Positions 18,707 through 30,800 of a stretch of DNA of 56,718 bases are shown piece after piece; positions within the stretch are counted from its first letter, which is position 1; each line of letters opens with the position of its first letter. Source of the DNA: Pseudoalteromonas flavipulchra NCIMB 2033 = ATCC BAA-314 (lineage in GTDB: Bacteria > Pseudomonadota > Gammaproteobacteria > Enterobacterales > Alteromonadaceae); NCBI GenBank assembly GCA_000814665.1, contig JWIH01000008.1, positions 1 through 56,718 on the forward strand. The letters run 5' to 3'. The position numbers and the translations under genes were made by a program. The notes beneath the pieces were generated by a model, which was given only the letters and a program-made list of their open reading frames with translations, was not told where the DNA came from and did not search any database.

Positions 18707-21700
18707 ATGAATAAACCACGGACAAGGCTTCCTTTATCATTACCCCAGTCAGATATCTTTTGGGACCAGCTTAGAAATGAAAATTCTCCAGTTTATAATA
18801 TTGGCGGCTATATAAAATGCCGTAAGCTGGATCTTGAAAAGATCAACTGGGCTCATGAAAAAGTAATTAATGGCAACGACGCTTTCGGTATTAGAGTAAA
18901 TTATGACGCTGATGAGGTTTATCAATATATCAGTGACGAACGCGAGACCGACTTGGTCTTTATCGATTTTTCAGTGCACGTTGATGCTTTAGCGAAAGCG
19001 AAAAGCTGGCTTCAACAAGTTTTTGAATCCCCTTTACCCTTTATTGATACTTCCCTGTTTAAAACTTGGCTGGTTAAAGTTGAAGAAGATCAATATTGGT
19101 ATGTTGGTTTTGCACATCATCTCATCATGGATGGTTGGGGTTTCTCCAACTGGGCCAAAGAAATATCCCGTTTATACAATCAGTGTAGCGGCGATGAAGA
19201 TACGACTATAACGCCCCTAGCTTTAAACACTGTCCTGCTCAAAGATGCAAAGTATCTAAAAAGCCAGCGATATCTCAAAGATAGAGCTTACTGGCAGACT
19301 CGGTATCATCAGGATAATAGCAGTATAATTCGGGCCAACTACGCCAGTGAATTTGCTCATTCCCGCGCTTGTCCCAGCCGTCGTTTTGAATTGCCTCTTT
19401 CCAGAGATTTTTACCGGCAAATTAAAGGTCTTTCACAAGAGTTCAAAGTAAGTATCTCTCATATTTTTTTGGGCGTTTTGAGCAAATATTTTTCTTCAGC
19501 ATATTCAGCATCAAGTCTGTGTTTTGGTATTCCGGCACATAACCGGGGAAACTTTGCTGAGAAAAAAATGATAGGTGTGTTTACCGGAGTAAATCCATTT
19601 AGCGTGGAGGTTGAACCGGGGCAAACTTTTCGTGACTTGGTCAGCAAAATTGCCAGTCAACAAAAATCTGATTTCAGGCATCAAAAGTATCCTATCAGCC
19701 ATATAAGCCGTGATTTAGGAATAACGGCACATGGCAATGCCATTTATGAAATTATGTTTAATTTCTTGCAGCTGGATTACAGAGACTTATTCTTTGATTC
19801 ATACCAGGGCGAATTGAATTATGTCAGCCATAACCATCACAAAACACCGTTGGCTATTACATTATGGGATGGTGGAGCGGAACAGGTTGAGCTTCAGTTC
19901 GAGTATTCGTTGGCGTGTTTTGTAGAGCAGGAAATTCAGGTATTATCCGAGCGTATTTTACTTTTATTACAATCTTTCCTTAGCTGCCCAGATACCCTTT
20001 TATCAGATGTTGATATCTTGACGCCAGCAGAGAAGGCATTGCTGTTAACCGAAAACCACTACCAAACGGAAAGTTCCCTCAGTTGCTTGTGCATTCATGA
20101 GTTTTTTGAAGCCAGAGTGTCACTCCACCCCGAGCAGGAGGCTGTGCTTTGCAATGGCGCTTCTTTAACCTATGACGATTTAAACCGTCGTGCCAACCAG
20201 CTAGCCCATTATCTGAAAGCACAGGGGGTGAAGCCCGAGACCTTAGTAGGGGTGTGTGTCGAACGCTCTTTGGATATGGTGGTCGCTATTCTGGCCATCC
20301 TCAAGGCTGGCGGCGCTTATCTGCCTTTAGATCCTGACTATCCTGAATCCCGGTTGGCCTATATGCTCAGTGACAGTGGCGTAGATATTGTGTTGACACA
20401 AAGCCAGGTGCTGGACAGCTTACCGTTTCTTGAGAGTTGGGCCCTGTGTCTGGATGATGCACAGCTAGCAATAAGATTAACGGCCATGCCGTCGGATAAT
20501 CTGTCGGTATCATCTGTGGGATTATGCGCTGAGCATCTGGCGTATGTGATATATACCTCAGGCTCTACCGGGAAACCCAAGGGGGTTATGGTCGAGCACA
20601 GAAACACTGCAGCTCTATTGGCCTGGGCGTTGGATTTTTATAGCCGAGAAACCTTAGGGTGCGTGCTGGCTTCAACTTCCATGTGCTTCGATCTGTCGAT
20701 TTTTGAAATATTTGCACCTCTGGCCGCCGGAGGTTCGGTTTTGATAGTTAAGAATATTCTTAACTTCTTTGAGACAGATGCCCTAGACAAGGTTACTTTA
20801 GTCAACACGGTGCCTTCGGCGGCTAAGGTTTTACTTTCTGGGAAAAAGCTGCCAGTAAAATTAAAAACGATAAATCTGGCGGGAGAAGCATTAAAGCAAG
20901 ACTTGGTTGACAGCCTATATCAGGCTGGTTTTAGCTCTGTGTATGACCTATACGGGCCATCAGAAGATACCACCTATTCCACCTATAAATTGCGAACAGC
21001 TAAGGGGCGGGCGAGCATAGGCACGGGAATAGCCAATACCCAGCTTTATGTGTTAACGCAATCAGGTCAGCTAGCCCCAAAAGGGGTGAGTGGGGAACTA
21101 TACATAGGCGGAGCGGGATTAACTCGGGGTTATCTGAACCGGCCAGAACTGAATGATGAAAAGTTTGTTACCAATCCATTTTATGACGGTTTGGGCAGTA
21201 ACAGCAGTAAACGTTTGTATCGAACAGGGGACCTTGTGCGTTGGCTGCCCAGCGGTGAGCTGGAGTACTTGGGTCGTATTGACCATCAGGTAAAGGTGAG
21301 GGGATATCGCATTGAGCTGGGGGAAATTGAACATGTCCTAGAAGAGTGCGATGGGATTAAAGAAGCCGTGGTGCTCGCCCGCGAAGCGGGAGGAAATGAC
21401 AAACGCTTGGTAGGCTATCTGGTTGCCACGGGTGCAGATAGTCATGAAGCGCGGTTAATCGAAGAAGCGCGTCAGCATGCGCGTAAAACCTTACCTGACT
21501 ATATGGTGCCCAGCGCCTTTGTGTTGCTAGAGCATTTGCCGTTAACCGCTAATGGCAAGATCGACCGTAATGCCTTGCCTGAACCCGATATAGAGGCATT
21601 GAGGCCGGAATATGTGGCCCCGCAGACGGAAACAGAAAAAGGTTTGTCTGGTATCTGGCAAGAGGTGTTGGAGATAGACAGGGTGGGTGTGCTGGATGAC

Positions 21701-21898
21701 TTTTTCCTACTCGGGGGGCATTCCTTATTGGTGATGAAGCTGCTGGCAAAAATAGAAAAGCGCTTACATGTGAAACTATCTGTTACTTATACCTTTACCA
21801 TGGGTAATTTAAGCGCCTTGGCCCAGCATATTGATGCATTAACTGGTAAACATGATCCTGATAATAACAGTGAAGAATTGGATTTTTTTGAAATATGA
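18707..21898 (+). CDS. NRPS-A: initiation module, starter C - A1 (Ala) - T
   Basis: A 1063-residue first module. The N-terminal condensation domain (about residues 8-435) has its active site HHLIMDG at 137-143. It lacks an N-terminal docking region, which together with its position fits a starter C domain that attaches a fatty acyl group. The A domain (about 460-955) has core motif TSGSTGKPKG from 617 and A10 lysine in NGKIDR. I read its pocket as D-L-F-N-N-A-L-T-Y-K, a code known for alanine. The carrier domain has Ser1006 in LGGHS. The C-terminal tail is acidic and ends LDFFEI, a short motif expected to fit the TubC-like docking domain of NRPS-B. The stop overlaps the next start (ATGA). Codons 20090 to about 21553 are nearly identical to A10 of NRPS-F. 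Confidence 0.93.
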   Translation: MNKPRTRLPLSLPQSDIFWDQLRNENSPVYNIGGYIKCRKLDLEKINWAHEKVINGNDAFGIRVNYDADEVYQYISDERETDLVFIDFSVHVDALAKAKSWLQQVFESPLPFIDTSLFKTWLVKVEEDQYWYVGFAHHLIMDGWGFSNWAKEISRLYNQCSGDEDTTITPLALNTVLLKDAKYLKSQRYLKDRAYWQTRYHQDNSSIIRANYASEFAHSRACPSRRFELPLSRDFYRQIKGLSQEFKVSISHIFLGVLSKYFSSAYSASSLCFGIPAHNRGNFAEKKMIGVFTGVNPFSVEVEPGQTFRDLVSKIASQQKSDFRHQKYPISHISRDLGITAHGNAIYEIMFNFLQLDYRDLFFDSYQGELNYVSHNHHKTPLAITLWDGGAEQVELQFEYSLACFVEQEIQVLSERILLLLQSFLSCPDTLLSDVDILTPAEKALLLTENHYQTESSLSCLCIHEFFEARVSLHPEQEAVLCNGASLTYDDLNRRANQLAHYLKAQGVKPETLVGVCVERSLDMVVAILAILKAGGAYLPLDPDYPESRLAYMLSDSGVDIVLTQSQVLDSLPFLESWALCLDDAQLAIRLTAMPSDNLSVSSVGLCAEHLAYVIYTSGSTGKPKGVMVEHRNTAALLAWALDFYSRETLGCVLASTSMCFDLSIFEIFAPLAAGGSVLIVKNILNFFETDALDKVTLVNTVPSAAKVLLSGKKLPVKLKTINLAGEALKQDLVDSLYQAGFSSVYDLYGPSEDTTYSTYKLRTAKGRASIGTGIANTQLYVLTQSGQLAPKGVSGELYIGGAGLTRGYLNRPELNDEKFVTNPFYDGLGSNSSKRLYRTGDLVRWLPSGELEYLGRIDHQVKVRGYRIELGEIEHVLEECDGIKEAVVLAREAGGNDKRLVGYLVATGADSHEARLIEEARQHARKTLPDYMVPSAFVLLEHLPLTANGKIDRNALPEPDIEALRPEYVAPQTETEKGLSGIWQEVLEIDRVGVLDDFFLLGGHSLLVMKLLAKIEKRLHVKLSVTYTFTMGNLSALAQHIDALTGKHDPDNNSEELDFFEI
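20090..21553 (+). repeat. A1/A10 duplicated block, copy 1
   Basis: About 1.46 kb covering almost exactly the A1 domain. It recurs at 52016-53479 at a constant offset of 31,926 bases with no indels that I could see. Only two amino-acid differences are visible (SNSSK versus SNNSK; AGGNDK versus AGNNDK). Flanking sequence is clearly different on both sides. Confidence 0.9.
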
Positions 21899-24800
21899 AC
21901 GTTATTGATTTTATTAATTTTCTACACGAAAAAAAGATATATTTAAAAGTACAGAACGGTAAACTGCAAATCAATGCCGCTAAAGGGGCTATGACTCAGA
22001 CCCTGCTCGCACAATTAAAAGAAAAAAAAGGGCAAATCATAGAATATCTTGATTCGACTAAACCTGGGATGGACATTGTCCGGGTATCTCGTGAGCAAGT
22101 GTTAAAAGCCTCTTATTCCCAACAAAGTTTGTGGCTGTTAGAACAGATAGATAGCGGCACTGAAGTTTATAATATGCCCGCGGCCTTAAAGCTTACCGGC
22201 GACTTAAACCTGATTGCCATTCAGCAGGCATTTACCAGTGTAGTGGCACGCCATGAAAGTCTGCGTACCTGCTTTGCAGCCGGTGAAGATGGCGAGCCGA
22301 TACAGGTGATTCAGGCGGCTGAACCGTTTGATGTGCCAGTAACCGATTTATCTGGGGTAGCCGAGGGGGAAAGAGAAACCCAGATTCGTATCCTAGTCAC
22401 CAAAGAAGCTGCGCTGGAATTTGATCTTAGCCGGGATCTAATGCTGCGGGCCAAGTTAATTAAAGTTTCATCTCAGGAGCACGTTCTGCTGGTAACCATG
22501 CATCATATTGCTTCGGATGGCTGGTCTATGGGTATATTGGTGAATGAGTTTAGCCATTTATATAGTGCATATGTCCAAGGGCAGGAGAATCCTTTACCTC
22601 CCCTGGCTATCCAATATGCAGACTATGCTAACTGGCAGCGCCAATGGCTACAGGGAGAGGTGCTGGATGCTCAGATGGGGTATTGGGAAAAGCAGCTGGC
22701 AGACTTGCCTGATGTACACGGATTGCCGTTGGATTACCCCAGACCTTCGATCCAGAGTTTTGCCGGTGATGTCTATGTCTCAACTATAGCTAAGGACACT
22801 TTAGACGGGTTAAAGGACGTGTGCCAGAGGCAGGGAGCCACGTTATTTATGGGCCTGCATGCGGCGTTTTCGGTATTATTATCCCGCTACAGCAATGAAA
22901 AGGACATTGTATTGGGCACCCCTGTGGCCAACCGTGAGCAGTCAGAAATTGCCGAGCTGATAGGCTTTTTTGTTAATACCTTAGTTTTGCGCAGCAATCT
23001 GTCCGGCAATCCGAGCTTCAATGAACTGCTCAGGCAAAGTAAAACTATGTTGCTGGAAGGTTATGCCCACCAACAGGTGCCTTTTGAACAAATCGTAGAA
23101 CGGCTGCAGCCCCAACGCAGCTTGAGTCACAGCCCGTTATTCCAGGTGATGATAGAATTTCAAAATAATGATGAGGGCAATTTATCTCTGCCGGGGTTAA
23201 CGGCGCAGTATCTGGATCACCAGGGAGGCATGAATGTCGCCAAGTTTGATCTGACCTTGAATATTTTTGAAGGTCAGGACGGTCTTCACCTAGGCTGGCA
23301 CTATAATACCGATCTCTTTAAGCGGGAAAGCATTGAGGGAATGAGCCAGCACTTTAACCTGTTACTTGCAGAGTTATTGCGCTTGCCGGAAGAAAGTGTT
23401 TTTGCCCTGGAGCTAGTTAGCGATGAGGAGCGCCGCCAGATCCTATGCGATTGGAATGATACACAGGCAGATTTTCCGTCGCAAACCTGTATCCACGAAC
23501 TATTCGAACATCAGGCAGAGCAAAACCCACAAAAAGAAGCCCTAGTGTATCAAGGGGTTGCTTTTAGTTATGATGAGTTAAACCTCAGGGCTAATCAGCT
23601 AGCCCATTACCTTAAGGCGCAAGGTGTCAAGCCAGATACTCTGGTTGGTCTGTGCATCGAACGTTCATTTGATATGGTGATCGGCCTGTTAGGGATTCTT
23701 AAAGCTGGAGCCGCCTTTGTCCCTTTGGAGCCGTCATACCCTGAGGCCAGAATCGCCTATATGCTGGATGATGGTGATATGGGAATCGTGATCACCCAGC
23801 AGAGGTTTTTATCTGAATTACCTTTACTGGCGCCGCTGGCATTATGTTTGGATGATGACAAAGTTCGTGATGAGTTAGCCAGCATGCCGCAGAATAACCA
23901 GGCAGTTTCGTCACTTGGTTTATGTCCTCACCACTTAGCCTATGTGATCTATACCTCGGGTTCTACCGGGAAGCCGAAAGGGGTTATGGTTGAACACCAA
24001 GCCTTGTCGAACCGTATTTACTGGATGGATCAGGAATATACATCAACTCCCCAGGACAGATTTTTACAAAAAACGCCTTTTAGCTTTGATGTCTCCGTCT
24101 GGGAATTCATCTGGCCGCTTACCACAGGCGCAAGCTTGGTTTTGGCTAAACCTGAAGGACACAAAGATCCAGCCTATTTGTCTTCGCTGATGGCACAAGA
24201 AAACATCACCAAAGTGCATTTTGTTCCCTCTATGCTGGGAAGCATGCTGGCTTTTGGCCTGCTGGGGGATTGCCGTTCGTTAAAGCAAATCTTTTGTAGT
24301 GGAGAAGCTCTTAGTAGACATCATGTCGACGATGTCTTGGTGCAGTGTCCGAATGTTGAGTTACATAATTTATATGGACCGACAGAAGCGAGCATAGACG
24401 TGAGCTTCTGGAATTGCAGGGAAACAGCGTTATCAGCGAGCATCCCTATCGGCCGACCTATTGCCAATACCCAGCTGTATGTGATGGATCAGCAACAACA
24501 TCTTGCCCCAATTGGTGTTGCCGGGGAATTGTATATCGGGGGAATTGGCTTAGCCCGGGGTTATATCAAGCGTGAGCAATTGACGGCAGAAAAGTTTGTC
24601 GAGAACCCTTTCTACGATAAGCACAAACCGAGCAGCAGCCCAAAATTGTACCGTACCGGGGATCTCGTGCGTTGGTTGGCGGACGGTACGCTTGAATACC
24701 TGGGGCGCATAGACCATCAAGTGAAAGTACGTGGCTTTAGGATCGAATTGGGAGAAATAGAGCATGCGCTGGCGGCATATCCCGGCGTTAAGGAAGCCGT

Positions 24801-27800
24801 CGTTCTGGCCCGAGAGTTAGTGCAAGGAGATAGCCGCTTGATTGGTTACCTCGTTGCCCCCGAAGCAGGGAGTGATGATGCCGCCTTTATCGAAGATATC
24901 CGCCATTACTTGGGCCGCCAGTTGCCTGAATATATGCTCCCTTCATTTTTTGTGTTACTCGATAGTCTGCCGTTAACCGCAAATGGCAAACTCGACCGCA
25001 ATGCTATGCCTGAACCGGATATGCTGTTCTCGAGAAAAGAATATCTAGCTCCCCGTACCGAGATGGAAAAGATCTTGTGTACTGTCTGGCAGGAAGTATT
25101 GGGTGTTGAACGAGTTGGCATTCGGGATAACTTTTTTGAATTAGGCGGTCACTCTTTACTTGTGATGCAGGTGATTTCACGGCTGCAGCAACAAGGTAAG
25201 GCGATGGCGGCACGGCAACTTTTTGCGGCCCGCTCTCTGGAAGAACTGGCGGTGGCGATGAGCGAGCACCAGGAAAAAGAAGTTGCCGTATTCAGGGCGC
25301 CGAAGAATCTAATCCCGGCCCAATGCCAGCAGTTAACTCCCGAGATGTTGCCATTAGTGGATTTAACTCCAGTGGAGATTGGGCATTTAACGGCCCAGGT
25401 CCCGGGCGGGGCGGAAAATATCCAAGATATTTACCCACTGGGGCCATTACAGCAGGGGGTTTTATTCCACCATACCCTAGACCCGGAAAATGATCCCTAT
25501 GTAACCCCGATATTGTTTAAACTAGACGATGAGGCGGCGGTTAATTCTTTTATTGAAGGCTTAGAGTTTTTGATCGCCCGCCATGATGTTTTCCGCTCGT
25601 CTATGCAGTGGCAGGGCGTAGGTGAACCGATACAAATCGTACAGCGTGAGGCAAAATTATCGGTTGGCAGAATTCGCGTAGGTAAAGACCAGTCTCCGTT
25701 AAATGCGCTAGAGGAATACAGTGCGAGCCAAAGGATAAAAGTCGATCTTCGCCGGGCGCCATTATTAAATGTCACCGTAGCTACAGCCGAAGGTGAGGCA
25801 GAGCGGCATGTGTTGTTGCAAATTCACCATATTATTGAAGATGCCACTTCCCTGCAAATTTGTGAAAAGGAATTGGCCTATTTCCTTGGCGGCATTAGTG
25901 ATCAGTTACAGCCGCCCGTTCCTTATCGGGAGTTCATCGCCCATGCTCTGCACCTGGCGCAGGTTAATGATGCTCAGGCTTACTTTTCACAGACTTTAGG
26001 TGATATCACTGAGCCGACCTTACCCTTTAACTTACATAATATACAAGGGAAAGGCAGTAATGTTACTGAGCTGGCTCAGGCACTGCCACAAAACTTGTCT
26101 ATCCAACTAAGGGAGGTTGCAAAAAAGATACAAGTCACGCCAGCGGCACTGTTCCATGCTGGCTGGGCTAGGGTAATTGCCACTTGCAGCGGTAAAGATG
26201 ACGTGGTCTTTGGTACGGTAATGTCGGGACGATTGCAAGGGACTTTCGGGGCTGAGGAAATGCTCGGCGTCTTCATTAACACCTTACCGGTGCGGGTCAA
26301 ATCCGCCGGAGCCGATGCCGTCACTCTCGTGCAACAGGTGCAAGCATCTCTGTTGGATTTGTTACCGTATGAACAGGCGAGTTTGTCCATGGCGCAAGCT
26401 TGCTCTGGACTTAAGAGCAATGTCCCTTTGTTTTCTTCAATCCTTAACTACCGTCATCAGGTACGTACTGATGCTGATGATGAAACCTTGGAAAAAGAAG
26501 GACACGAATCATCCGTTGGTATTGAAGAAATCTCCGGCCAGGAAAGAACCAACTATCCGGTCAGTTTATCCGTCGATGATCTCGGTGAGAGTTTTACCCT
26601 CAATATAAAGGTTGTTGCTGAGATTTCTGCGCAGCAAGTCATGGCCTATATGTACAAGGCTATAGAGATCTTAGTGCAAGCTCTGTCAACTGATAGCGCC
26701 GTAACCCTTGATACTCTGTCTTTGTTACCGGATGAAGAGTGCAAGACATTACTCGACACTGCAAAAGTTATCCGCAAAAGTGGTGTGCAGGAGGCATGCA
26801 TTCATGAGTTATTTGAAAGATCTGCCAAAGCGCATCCACAGGAAACTGCCCTGATCACCAAAGCGGGCAAGCTGAGTTATGACCAGCTAAACCGCCGTGC
26901 CAACCAGTTGGCCCGATACCTGAAACAGCAAGGTGTGAAGCCAGATACCCTTGTCGGGCTTTGTGTTGAACGCTCGGTGGATATGGTGGTAGGCATTCTG
27001 GGGATCCTCAAAGCTGGTGGGGCCTATGTGCCGCTTGACCCGGCTTATCCGCAGGCACGACTGACCTATATGCTTAGGGACAGCGGCGTCAAATTGGTTC
27101 TAAGCCAATCATGGCTGACACTGCCTCAGGAGCAGGCTGTAGAGACCCTTTATCTGGATAAAGAGGATATCTTTGCCGAGCAGGCACAAGACAATCCAGA
27201 GATTATTGGTGATGTGGGGCCTAAGAGCGCTGTCTATATGATTTATACCTCAGGTTCAACTGGGCGGCCTAAAGGGGTAGTTATCGAGCAAAGGAATTTG
27301 TTGAACTTCCGCCAGGTTTTTGAACATCAGCTTGAACAGCTGGATGCGCAAAAGAGCAACTGGTTGTGGCACGGCAGCTTTGCTTTTGATGCCTCGGTTA
27401 AAGGGATTCTAGCCCTGTGCTCAGGCAATACCCTAGTGGTTGCAAGTGAGCGAGAAGCCTTGGAACCGTCGCAACTGCTAGCTCTGACGGCGCAACATGA
27501 TATTCAAGTATTGAACCTGACCCCGGCACTGGTTCCGGTGATGCTGGATTGCTTGGAGCAGGGAGATAGGGGCCATTTGCACCTGATGATAGGCGGGGAA
27601 GCGTTAGGTAAAGCGTTATGGGACAGGGTAGCGGCCTACGGGGCTCGTCATGACCGCCAAGCGCTGAATCTATACGGCCCGACTGAAACGACCATTAATG
27701 CCTCTTATGCTGTAATTGACGGGGAAGTGATGCCTCATATCGGCAAGCCTGTGGCCAATACCCAGTTTTATGTGATGGACAGTCGCCAGCAGCTGGTGCC

Positions 27801-30800
27801 GACTGGGGTGGTGGGTGAGCTTTATATCGGGGGTGCGGGTGTTGCCCGCGGCTACCTGAACAGAGATGAGCTGACAGCGGAGAAATTTGTGGCCAACCCT
27901 TATTTTGACGCTAAGGACAGCAACAGCTGCCGGCGTTTATACCGCAGTGGCGACTTAGTGCGCTGGCGGGCAGATGGGGAGTTGGAATTTATTGGCCGTA
28001 TCGACCATCAGGTGAAGGTGCGTGGTTTACGTATCGAGCTGGGTGAAATAGAACAGTGCTTGGTGGGAGATGCAGGAGTCAGGGAAGCAGCGGTGCTTGC
28101 CCGCGAAGCAGGAAATAATGACAACCGCTTGGTGGCCTACCTGGTCCCGGGTGAGAGCCTGAAGGATGAAGCAGCCTTTATCGAGGCGGTGCGTGAACAG
28201 CTGCGTAAGGCACTGCCTGATTATATGGTGCCGGCGGCTTTTGTTGTTCTTGAGGCTTTGCCGTTAACGGTCAACGGTAAACTTGACCGCCATGCTTTGC
28301 CTGAGCCGGAAGGGGAATTTTCAGGCGACTATATCGCACCGCAAACCGAGATGGAAAAAATCTTATGCGAGATCTGGCAGGAGGTGCTGGGAGTTGAACA
28401 GGTTGGTATTCTGGACAACTTTTTTGAACTGGGGGGACATTCGTTACTGGTTATGCGGGTGATTTCCCGGTTACAGCAACAAAATCTGGTGATGAGTGCG
28501 AGCCAACTCTTTTCGACCCCTTCTCTGGCAGCGTTGGCAAAGTTAATCGTGAAGGAATCTGTGGATGATGCCCGTTTATTTAAGGCCCCGCCTAACCTGA
28601 TACCAGCGGACTGTGTAGCATTAACTCCCCAAATGTTGCCATTAGTGGACTTAAATGCGGGGGAAATAGAACAGTTGGTTGCACAAATTCCGGGTGGCGT
28701 TGGGAACATACAGGACATTTACCCCTTAGGTCCCTTGCAACAAGGTATATTGTTTCACCATACCTTGGATCCGGAAAATGATCCTTATGTCTTATCTGCA
28801 TTTTTGAAGATTCCGGATTTACATCAGGTACAGGCTTTTATTGACGGATTAGACTTCTTAATTAAGCGCCATGACGTACTACGCACTTCTATTCACTGGG
28901 AAGGGGTAAGAAAGCCGGTACAAATTGTAAGAAAGCAGGTCGGGTTAGCTGTTTTGACAACCACAATAGAACAGCAGCAGAACCCATTGGTTTATCTTCA
29001 GGAATACAGCGAGTCCGAAGGGCGTCAAATGGATCTAAGGAGTGGTCCATTATTGCGTGTTATCGTTGCGAGTCAGGGCGATAGCGCTGAGCGTTATGTA
29101 TTATTGCAATGGCATCATATTATTTCCGATCATGTTGCCTTTGAAGTGATTCAAAAAGAGCTGAAATTATATAGTCAGGGTTTACAACAGCAACTTCTGA
29201 CTCCGGTACAGTACCGAGAATTTATTGCCCATAGTCTGCATCAGGAAAAGGCAAATGATGCCGAGCAGTATTTCACCAATATGCTGTCGGATGTCAGCGA
29301 ACCAAGCTTGCCGTTTAATCTGATAAATGTGCAAGGTAAAGGCAATGATATTACCGAGTTCTCGGAAGCTTTCCCTGCGCCTCTTGGAGAAGAACTCAGG
29401 GCAATAGCTAAAAACATACAGATCAGTCCTGCTGCAATTTTTCACGCTGGCTGGGCCCGGGTTATGGCGGCTTGCAGCGGTAAAGATGATGTTGTCTTTG
29501 GTACAGTAATGTCGGGTCGCTTGCAGGGAACCTCAGGGGTAGAGCAGGCTCTTGGCGTGTTCATTAACACCTTGCCAATAAGAGTAAAACTTGCCGGTGC
29601 AAACGCCCAGAGCCTGGTGCAACAAGTGCAAACCAGTTTGCTGGACTCTTTACCCTATGAACAAGCAAGTTTATCTATGGCGCAACGTTGTTCAAGTCTA
29701 AGTAATGGCATGCCTTTGTTTAGCTCGGTTTTCAACTACCGACATTCAGGCTCAGGTGGAATAGAAATGGGGAAAGCGGACTTACAGGCGCAATCTTTTA
29801 CGGTAGAGTTTTTGAAAAGACAGGAAAGAACCAACTACCCGTTAAGTTTATCGGTGGATGACTTCGGTGATGCTTTTCAAATCACGGTAAAAGGTATTGC
29901 CGATATAGCGACGGAGCGGGTGATAGAGTATATGCAGGGGGCAATGAAAGGTCTGGTTGAAGCGCTCAGAGAAAGCTCCAGCGCTAGACTCGACAGTCGT
30001 GAGCTGTTACCGGAAAGTGAACGTCAGCAATTGCTCCATACCTGGAATGATACCGAGGCAGAAGTACCATTGGAGTACTGTCTCCATGAACTCTTTGCGG
30101 AGCAGGCTGATCGTTTTCCGAAGAAAACCGCTCTAGTTTGTGATGGTATCAGCCTTAGTTACGGTGAGCTAAATCGCCGCGCTAATCAGTTGGCCCATTA
30201 CCTGAAAGCGCAGGGGGTGAAAGCGCAGACGTTAGTCGGGCTTTGTGTTGAACGCTCGGTGGATATGGTGGTAGGTATTCTGGGGATCCTCAAAGCTGGT
30301 GGGGCCTATGTGCCGCTTGACCCGGCTTATCCGCAGGCACGACTGACCTATATGCTTAGGGACAGCGGCGTCAAATTGGTTCTAAGCCAATCATGGCTGA
30401 CACTGCCTCAGGAGCAGGCTGTAGAGACCTTTTATCTGGATAAAGAGGATATCTTTGCCGAGCAGGCACAAGACAATCCAGAGATTATTGGTGATGTGGG
30501 GCCTAAGAGCGCTGTCTATATGATTTATACCTCAGGTTCAACTGGGCGGCCTAAAGGGGTAGTTATCGAGCAAAGGAATTTGTTGAACTTCCGCCAGGTT
30601 TTTGAACATCAGCTTGAACAGCTGGATGCGCAAAAGAGCAACTGGTTGTGGCACGGCAGCTTTGCTTTTGATGCCTCGGTTAAAGGGATTCTAGCCCTGT
30701 GCTCAGGCAATACCCTAGTGGTTGCAAGTGAGCGAGAAGCCTTGGAACCGTCGCAACTGCTAGCTCTGACGGCGCAACATGATATTCAAGTATTGAACCT

